This document shows, piece after piece, positions 58,881 through 64,000 of a stretch of 64,000 nt of DNA (position 1 is the first letter of the stretch; each line of letters begins with the position of its first letter). The notes beneath the pieces are model-generated. The model worked only from the letters and a program-made list of their open reading frames with translations. It was not told where the DNA came from and did not search any database. The stretch covers positions 62,001-126,000 of the forward strand of contig NZ_CADFGE010000018.1 in NCBI RefSeq assembly GCF_902833645.1, read 5' to 3'. The stretch is from Paraburkholderia fungorum. GTDB taxonomy: Bacteria; Pseudomonadota; Gammaproteobacteria; Burkholderiales; Burkholderiaceae. The translations under genes and the position numbers were made by a program.

Positions 58881-60440
58881 ATGGTAAAACGACGTCAATT
58901 TATGAGCGGGCTAGCGGCCCTGGGTGGAAGTTATCTTTTGAGCGCCTGCGGCGGCGGTTCGGAAGACGGTAGCAACGGCACGGCCGTATCCGCTGCCAGC
59001 AAGGCAACGGCACACGCAAGTGCTGCATCCGCGAGCGGTACGACAATCCCGCCGGCAGCTTCGATCACCGACAGCAGCGGCGCGGTATGGACACTGTCGG
59101 GCGGCGTGCTATATCAGAACGGCGCGGTAGCAGGGGTTAACTACAACGTCGTGCTCGCGCTGTGGATCAACGGCAGCATCTACCACGAAAACGCGAGCGG
59201 CCAGTTCTATCAATGGAACGGCTCGGCGTGGGGAAGTTGCATCGATCCGCGTCTGGGCACCGTCTCAGCCGACGGTACCACGCTGCCCTCCGCGCCATAC
59301 ATCCTCGATAAGTCGGGTGCGAAATGGACCCTGGTGAACGGCGTCGTCTATAAAAATGGCGCGGTGGTAGGCGTCAACTACAACGTGTCGCTCGTACTCT
59401 GGTACGGCGGCAAGATCTATCACTGCAACACGAGTGGGCACTTCTACGCGAACGCGGAGGTTTCCTCTCAATGGCTGGCCTGTACCGATCCTCGTATCGC
59501 CGTCGCGCCGGCTGCGGGTAGCTTCTTTGGTATCAACGGGCACTACGATTACACCTACACGCCGGCGCAACTGGTCACGACGCTCAAGGCGATGGGTTGC
59601 ACCAGCTATCGTGTTGGCTGCACGTCCGACCCGACCCAGATCAACGCAGTTGCCAAACTGGCGCAAGCTTTCCAGTCGGCGGGGATCAAGCTGCTGGTGT
59701 TGATTAACCAGGGGCTTTACGACAGTACTGGCAAGCTCTTCAGCGGCGAATCGACCGCTTACAGCGCAGGCTACTCAGCGGGCTCGGCGGTTGCCCGTGC
59801 GCTGATGGGGTACGGCGTGACCATGTACGAGTGCGGTAACGAACTGACGCGCGATGGCGCGATCATTCTGGACTCCACCAACGCAGGAACGAAGGCGGTC
59901 GACTTCAATAATGCGAACTGGCCGGTCTTGCGCGGCGTGATGCGCGGCATGATCGACGGGGTGAAGTCGGTTCAGTCTTCCGCGAAGTGCGGCATCAACT
60001 TCTGTGTGAACGACGTTGGCGCGTCCGACGCATTGTGGGAGGGTACTCAACCGGACGGAAGCAGCGGTTATCCGGCGGTGCGCTGGGATATCACGACGTG
60101 GCACAACTACGAAGTCTACGGCAATATCTTCAACATCGGCACAGACGGCGCAGGTCCTGGCTTCGATCTGCCGACGTATTGCAAAGCGCGCTACGGCGTG
60201 CCTTTCATCATCTCCGAGTGGAATACGGGCCCGGAGCAAACGGAGGCTTATCGGGCAAACTACATCACCACGCAACTGGGCCAGTTCTATCCGGCTAGAA
60301 AGACTCACAACATCCAGTCTGTGATGTACTACGTGCTTGATAGCGGCAACGAGACGTTCGGCATTATGATGAACGGCTCGCCGATCAACCCGTCGTACAG
60401 TGCATTTACGAGCTTCACCTCGGCCAACGCCGACAACTAG
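58881..60440 (+). CDS. Tat-exported lipoprotein with GH clan-A-like domain
   Basis: A 519-residue secreted protein. It starts with both a Tat motif (VKRRQFMSGL) and a lipobox (LLSACGGG, Cys23). A Ser/Ala linker leads to two similar beta modules (about 60-120 and 135-195; cores SGAVWTLSGGVLYQNGAV and SGAKWTLVNGVVYKNGAV) and then a TIM-barrel glycosidase-like domain (about 210-515). Putative acid/base Glu321 in YECGNELT and nucleophile Glu446 in FIISEWNTG fit clan GH-A (GH5/GH39-like). Substrate is probably a bacterial polysaccharide, inferred from neighbouring glycan genes. No strong ribosome site before the ATG. Confidence 0.8.
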   Translation: MVKRRQFMSGLAALGGSYLLSACGGGSEDGSNGTAVSAASKATAHASAASASGTTIPPAASITDSSGAVWTLSGGVLYQNGAVAGVNYNVVLALWINGSIYHENASGQFYQWNGSAWGSCIDPRLGTVSADGTTLPSAPYILDKSGAKWTLVNGVVYKNGAVVGVNYNVSLVLWYGGKIYHCNTSGHFYANAEVSSQWLACTDPRIAVAPAAGSFFGINGHYDYTYTPAQLVTTLKAMGCTSYRVGCTSDPTQINAVAKLAQAFQSAGIKLLVLINQGLYDSTGKLFSGESTAYSAGYSAGSAVARALMGYGVTMYECGNELTRDGAIILDSTNAGTKAVDFNNANWPVLRGVMRGMIDGVKSVQSSAKCGINFCVNDVGASDALWEGTQPDGSSGYPAVRWDITTWHNYEVYGNIFNIGTDGAGPGFDLPTYCKARYGVPFIISEWNTGPEQTEAYRANYITTQLGQFYPARKTHNIQSVMYYVLDSGNETFGIMMNGSPINPSYSAFTSFTSANADN

Positions 60441-60466
60441 GCCGCAAGCGTCGGGTTGCGCAGTGA

Positions 60467-60510
60467 ATCCGGTCTCCTCCTGAATGAGTCGGGGAGACCG
60501 GATATCTTTG
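60467..60510 (+). terminator. Hairpin after the glycosidase gene
   Basis: ATCCGGTCTCC and GGAGACCGGAT form a perfect 11-bp stem with a 15-nt loop, followed by T-rich TCTTTGGTTTT. Stands 27 bp after the stop, between convergent genes. Likely rho-independent. Confidence 0.75.
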
Positions 60511-60545
60511 GTTTTCCCGTTACTCCAACTGGTGCGCGGTAGAGA

Positions 60546-61478
60546 TCACAAAAGCCGATCGATATCAGTCTCATTGAATTGAGCGATGATCGCTTCCGAA
60601 TCGTTGACACCAAGCCCGACCGCTACGGTTCCATTGTGAACCGCCAGCCCGCAGCAGAATTCCACGCCGTATTGTTTCCAGTAGAACGGTTCGGAAAGCA
60701 CGGCATTCCAGTTCCGGTCAAAATAAACAAACCGGTGCTTGTAGAGATGCTTTTTCCCTCGACTGCGCTCGTGTACGACGCACAGCCAACCTTCCTTCCA
60801 TTCGACTAGCTGGGATGATCCCAGCAGGCCCTTCGGCACCTTCAATGGTTTCGTGAGCGATACGGTTGCGCCATATTCGCTGATCTCGACAATGGTCAAC
60901 GGGTTCATCGTATGTACCGCGTAGAGCTTGCCTTCGGACACGAAAGGCATCCAGTTCTTCTCGCGACTGAAGCCAAATGGCGACTCGATCAGGTAGCTCT
61001 CCGCAACACGCTCGCCGGAGATTTTCTGAAGCGCCATCGTGTTAGTGTCACCCGCGTTGCTGCGCGCGCTACCCAGACACCATAAGGATTCCTTCCAGAA
61101 GAAGGTTCGCAGATCTTCGAAGCCGTCGCGTGATTTACCCGGTACATTCCTGAACGCCGTGTCTTCCAGAGCATGCATGCGTACAACATTCAGATCGGCG
61201 GATAGCTCGCCGATGTAGTTGACGGTGTCGTAGTCTTGACCATGTAACTTCACGCCACCACTTTCCATCAGTTCGTAGTTAACCGAACGAACAACGACGG
61301 TGTAGCCGTTTCCGTTAAAGCACAGTGTCGGATTGCACGGGCGGTATTCGCCCGGAATTCTTACTGAAACGAACGTCGGACGCAGAGCATGGAATAGTCG
61401 TTCTTCCCGAGGGCGCTCGGTGACGTATCGATACAGAATAGTCCTGAGCCGTCCCGGAACCAGTTGTGAAGTGAGCAT
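60546..61478 (-). CDS. GH130-like beta-propeller protein of the glycan locus
   Basis: A 310-residue cytosolic protein with beta-propeller character: RPCNPTLCFNGNGYTVVVRS, DLRTFFWKESLWCLGSARSN, NWMPFVSEGKLYAVHTMNPL and FCCGLAVHNGTVAVGLGVND. The pattern resembles the five-bladed propeller of GH130 phosphorylases and relatives in polysaccharide loci, especially the C-terminal CCGLA...GVNDSEA. I could not confirm the catalytic Asp, so the function is tentative. Last gene of a three-gene minus-strand set with a glycosyltransferase and a TupA-like protein. Confidence 0.65.
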   Translation of the reverse strand: MLTSQLVPGRLRTILYRYVTERPREERLFHALRPTFVSVRIPGEYRPCNPTLCFNGNGYTVVVRSVNYELMESGGVKLHGQDYDTVNYIGELSADLNVVRMHALEDTAFRNVPGKSRDGFEDLRTFFWKESLWCLGSARSNAGDTNTMALQKISGERVAESYLIESPFGFSREKNWMPFVSEGKLYAVHTMNPLTIVEISEYGATVSLTKPLKVPKGLLGSSQLVEWKEGWLCVVHERSRGKKHLYKHRFVYFDRNWNAVLSEPFYWKQYGVEFCCGLAVHNGTVAVGLGVNDSEAIIAQFNETDIDRLL

Positions 61479-61584
61479 TCAGGTTGTTCTCCCGCGCATG
61501 GCTTTTGGCTGAGTCTGAAATAGAACGATTCGACGCTGCCTCGACATCGGATTCGTTGAGCGACGTCCCGCTTAACTTCCTTCG

Positions 61585-62697
61585 CTAGACAACTGGCTTT
61601 TCAACCGCGTTGCGGTGGCCTTCAACGGCCTCGAAGAACTGCTCGTAGCGCCGGCGACAAGCGTTCCAGCCGAATTCGTCGATAGCGAGATTGCCTGCGT
61701 TGCGAGCAATCGCCGGCCACGATGCGTTAACCGATTGAACAATGGCAGGGAGTTCGGAGATGTCATTGAACAGAATGACATTGTCGAACTTCCTCGCCGC
61801 CCACACCATGAACGGTGTTGCGCGCGAGATCAGCAACGGCACGCGTCCAATGGCTTCGAAGAACGCGCCACTCACCAGCATCGAGTCGGCCGCGTGCGGC
61901 AGGATCAGTACGTCGCTATCGGCAATGCTCTGCGCAAACTCCGCGTCGGTCAGGAATCTCGCGTCGAGCTGCACGACGTTCCGCAGCGATCGTCTATCGA
62001 TGATTGCATTCAGTGTCGCGAGGTAGGCCTCGGTGCCGTGGCCGGCAATACGCAGCTTGCACTCGTCGGGCCAGACGTCGAGTAACGCGTCAATCTGCTT
62101 GTATGGCCGGATCACGCCGAGCAACGAATACTGTGGCGTCGCGCCGTACTTCCTCGGTGTGGTGGGTGCCTGTCCAGGGACGTCCCAATAGAGTGGATGC
62201 GGCAGGTACTGCGCGTTGTACTGCGCCTGGAAGTCTGGCGCGTGGACCACGCGGAAATCCGCCAGGCGGCGCACGAGCGCGATGATTCGCATCGACAAAC
62301 GCCTGTTGAAGCCAATCGTATCGTGGACCGCGTGATCGTGGATGAAGTAAACAGCCTTTGCCCGCCCGATCAGCATGAGCGAACAGTAGAACGCGAACAG
62401 CAGGGAGCCCGTCAGACTCAACCGGGCGGTGCCTTTGTCACGCTTGAATGGCCGGTACTCGAGCCAATGGAAAGCGAGAATGTTCCCGGGTTTGAACAAT
62501 TGGAAGAACCCGCCGTTGAGAAGCCCCTTGATGGAAAGCGGCACGACGTCATAACCGATCGAGCGGTAGAGATCTTTCTGAATCTGTATATAGCGATTCG
62601 TGGGGTTGGTGAAGGGGCACATCATCACCGTGGGCCGTGGTTTGTCCGCCGTCCTCCTGTCGGCCGTGCGGGGCACTTCCTCGCTAGCTTGTGTCAT
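61585..62697 (-). CDS. Glycosyltransferase, GT-B fold (GT4-like)
   Basis: A 370-residue glycosyltransferase. N-terminal domain with KPGNILAFHWLEYRPFKRD and AKAVYFIHDHAVHDTIGFNR; C-terminal nucleotide-sugar part with YSLLGVIRPYKQIDALLDVW, LRIAGHGTEAYLATLNAII, and VLILPHAADSMLVSGAFFEA, the GT4 pattern with the E-x7-E type region. GGAG precedes ATG 62697. It should add a sugar to a cell-surface or exopolysaccharide intermediate at the inner membrane. Same-strand neighbours encode a TupA-like ATP-grasp protein and a GH130-like propeller. Confidence 0.85.
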   Translation of the reverse strand: MTQASEEVPRTADRRTADKPRPTVMMCPFTNPTNRYIQIQKDLYRSIGYDVVPLSIKGLLNGGFFQLFKPGNILAFHWLEYRPFKRDKGTARLSLTGSLLFAFYCSLMLIGRAKAVYFIHDHAVHDTIGFNRRLSMRIIALVRRLADFRVVHAPDFQAQYNAQYLPHPLYWDVPGQAPTTPRKYGATPQYSLLGVIRPYKQIDALLDVWPDECKLRIAGHGTEAYLATLNAIIDRRSLRNVVQLDARFLTDAEFAQSIADSDVLILPHAADSMLVSGAFFEAIGRVPLLISRATPFMVWAARKFDNVILFNDISELPAIVQSVNASWPAIARNAGNLAIDEFGWNACRRRYEQFFEAVEGHRNAVEKPVV

Positions 62698-62770
62698 CGG
62701 TACTGCTCCGGTCAGGGTGAGGGGGCAGAGACATCGGGTGAAGCAGCTATGCAGGTTGGAAAATACCTGC

Positions 62771-63790
62771 TCAACCCAGCAATTTTCCCCACTCGTAGTC
62801 GATACTGTCGGGCGTGAAGGGCAGCACGCCCGCGCCCGGTGTGAAGGTCAGCTCGCCGAAGAAGACCTGATTGTCCGGCGCATATAAGTCGACACGGACA
62901 TAGTCGAAGTCTTCACACAGCGTGGCCGCGATGTCCAGCACGGATGCCAGATTCTTTGGGCGCGGAGCAGGCTTGGCGCTCCGTTTGTAGTAGCCAATGG
63001 CTACATCGAGATGGTTCCAGTCGACGTCGTACACGTCGCCGTGCGTCGCTTTCCCGAACCGGTCGGATATCACCAGGATGTAGATGATGGGGCGCCCCGG
63101 CCGGCCGCCAAAACAATGCAACTTGTAATCGGCGGGTATCTGGCCCGCCTGGTCCAGAAGGAGCTGTTCAAAGAAGATTCGCGGCTTGATTGTGCGGTAA
63201 TGCCTCTCGCGCGCGACGTAGTAGAACTCGGTGGAGAGCCACTGCCGGGCGAGAAGTTGCAGTTTCTCGAACGAAGTCTCGGACTTGTCTCTGACGATCT
63301 CGACGAAGGTGCTGCCGTGGTTCGCCTTCATGACGAAAGAACCGGGCAGCGCGTCGAAGACCTCGCGCGTGAACACCTCCGGCGCCGAAATCAACGGTAT
63401 GAGGTGCTTCTCTCCTATCTTGGCCGCTATGTACTCCCGCACCGACAGTTTGTCGGTCAGGCTAATGTAGCGAGGATCCGGTCTGAGGTTTCGTTGCAGG
63501 ATCTTTTCGTTGAAGGTAGCCGGACGCAGAAGATTCGGATAACGGCCAATGCGCTTGTGATGCAGCATACTCAGGAATAGGGAATCAGGGAGCATGCACT
63601 TTGCCGCCTCCTTGAGTCGTCTGACTGTGGAAACGGACTGTGGTGTTGGCCGATACGGATCGTCCTGTACGAGGTTCGCGTGTTTGGCCAAGATGGTTTC
63701 AGAAGGCGGCGCTTCCTTGTGTGATGGCGTGGCCGTGGCGGCTTTCTGGTCGAACTGTGCGGACTTGGTGGTCGTCATGTTTCGATTCAT
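62771..63790 (-). CDS. TupA-like ATP-grasp protein (polysaccharide biosynthesis)
   Basis: A 339-residue protein of the ATP-grasp TupA family, first described in teichuronopeptide synthesis and found in many capsule/exopolysaccharide loci. Features: SLFLSMLHHKRIGRYPNLLR, ATFNEKILQRNLRPDPRYIS and FVMKANHGSTFVEIVRDKS; ATP-grasp core PADYKLHCFGGRP, and a metal-binding end FDYVRVDLYAPDNQVFFGEL then TFTPGAGVLPF. Start at 63790 or 63778 (both in frame) remains undecided because no strong ribosome site is seen. Upstream member of the minus-strand glycan operon; may attach an amino acid or modify the glycan. Confidence 0.85.
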   Translation of the reverse strand: MNRNMTTTKSAQFDQKAATATPSHKEAPPSETILAKHANLVQDDPYRPTPQSVSTVRRLKEAAKCMLPDSLFLSMLHHKRIGRYPNLLRPATFNEKILQRNLRPDPRYISLTDKLSVREYIAAKIGEKHLIPLISAPEVFTREVFDALPGSFVMKANHGSTFVEIVRDKSETSFEKLQLLARQWLSTEFYYVARERHYRTIKPRIFFEQLLLDQAGQIPADYKLHCFGGRPGRPIIYILVISDRFGKATHGDVYDVDWNHLDVAIGYYKRSAKPAPRPKNLASVLDIAATLCEDFDYVRVDLYAPDNQVFFGELTFTPGAGVLPFTPDSIDYEWGKLLG

Positions 63791-63832
63791 GGCTGATGGC
63801 GTCGCAAGGCTGCAGTCCGAAAATCGACGCGC

Positions 63833-64000
63833 TTAACGCGCGATCTCAGTCGCGGTATTCCAGGCTTCCTCTGGCGTTAGCCATGGTTCCTCGGCGTCGA
63901 TGTGCTGTTGCGCACGGAATTGCGTGGGCGACACGCCGTAGCGTTCCTTGAATAGCCGCCCGAGTCGATTGCCGTCGCCCATGCCGCATCGTCGCGCGAT
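63833..64000 (-). CDS. AraC-family regulator, C-terminal end only (window edge)
   Basis: The last 55 codons of a minus-strand ORF ending with TAA at 63833-63835; the start lies beyond the right edge. Visible residues include ARRCGMGDGNRLGRLFKERY and GVSPTQFRAQ, the second HTH of AraC/XylS-type regulators (GlxA/FtrA-like). It ends 42 bp before the TupA-like gene and may control the glycan operon, but this is not shown. Confidence 0.85.
   Translation of the reverse strand: MARRCGMGDGNRLGRLFKERYGVSPTQFRAQQHIDAEEPWLTPEEAWNTATEIAR

Overview
The window reads as a chromosomal segment of a free-living Burkholderiaceae bacterium, most likely Paraburkholderia or Burkholderia sensu lato. The reasons are its high GC content, the DUF3348/DUF802/OmpA/DUF2894 cluster, the DUF899-DUF2182 pair, many LysR-type regulators each beside a small catabolic module, and many Tat-exported proteins. 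I found no rRNA, tRNA, complete insertion sequence, phage or CRISPR array. Genus is inferred from gene content, not from a search.

Layout: 1-4.2 kb has the end of a lipoprotein gene, a Tat phospholipase C, a small protein with a clear terminator, and a class A beta-lactamase with an altered KTG box, coupled to a broken acyltransferase. 4.2-9.0 kb (minus strand) is a four-gene overlapping operon encoding a MotA/MotB-like pair with a very long tail carrying three 87-residue repeats plus two DUF proteins; it resembles the motor part of Zorya systems. 9.3-20.3 kb holds a Tat purple acid phosphatase, a ParB-like nuclease-fold protein, a GlcG/LysR pair, small exported proteins, an NHL-propeller protein, an MFS carrier, and a membrane-anchored TAXI protein beside an orphan OmpR-type regulator.

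20.6-28.7 kb looks like one regulon: two divergent DUF1254-type genes, an NDP-forming acyl-CoA ligase with its MFS carrier, and a regulator made of two complete IclR proteins fused in one ORF. An almost identical 35-bp element lies in both divergent promoter regions. 28.8-32.1 kb has LysR, RidA and a class V aminotransferase. 32.1-40 kb is amino-acid metabolism: Lrp, a fused indolepyruvate oxidoreductase, a D-amino-acid dehydrogenase and a glnHPQ-type ABC transporter behind a leader full of CAAC/GTTG repeats.

40.1-49.4 kb holds beta-propeller proteins, a TPR/winged-helix regulator divergent from DUF899-DUF2182, a fatty acid hydroxylase-family protein, and a TerC / NhaR-like LysR / TerB group whose promoter regions share two sequence elements. 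49.4-57.9 kb contains a quinone oxidoreductase, an aldo/keto reductase with a changed catalytic His, and a CoA-transferase/enoyl-CoA hydratase/MFS operon, with four LysR regulators. 57.9-63.8 kb is an AT-richer gap followed by a polysaccharide locus: a Tat-lipoprotein glycosidase facing a TupA-like ATP-grasp / glycosyltransferase / GH130-like propeller operon. The window ends in the C-terminus of an AraC-family regulator.
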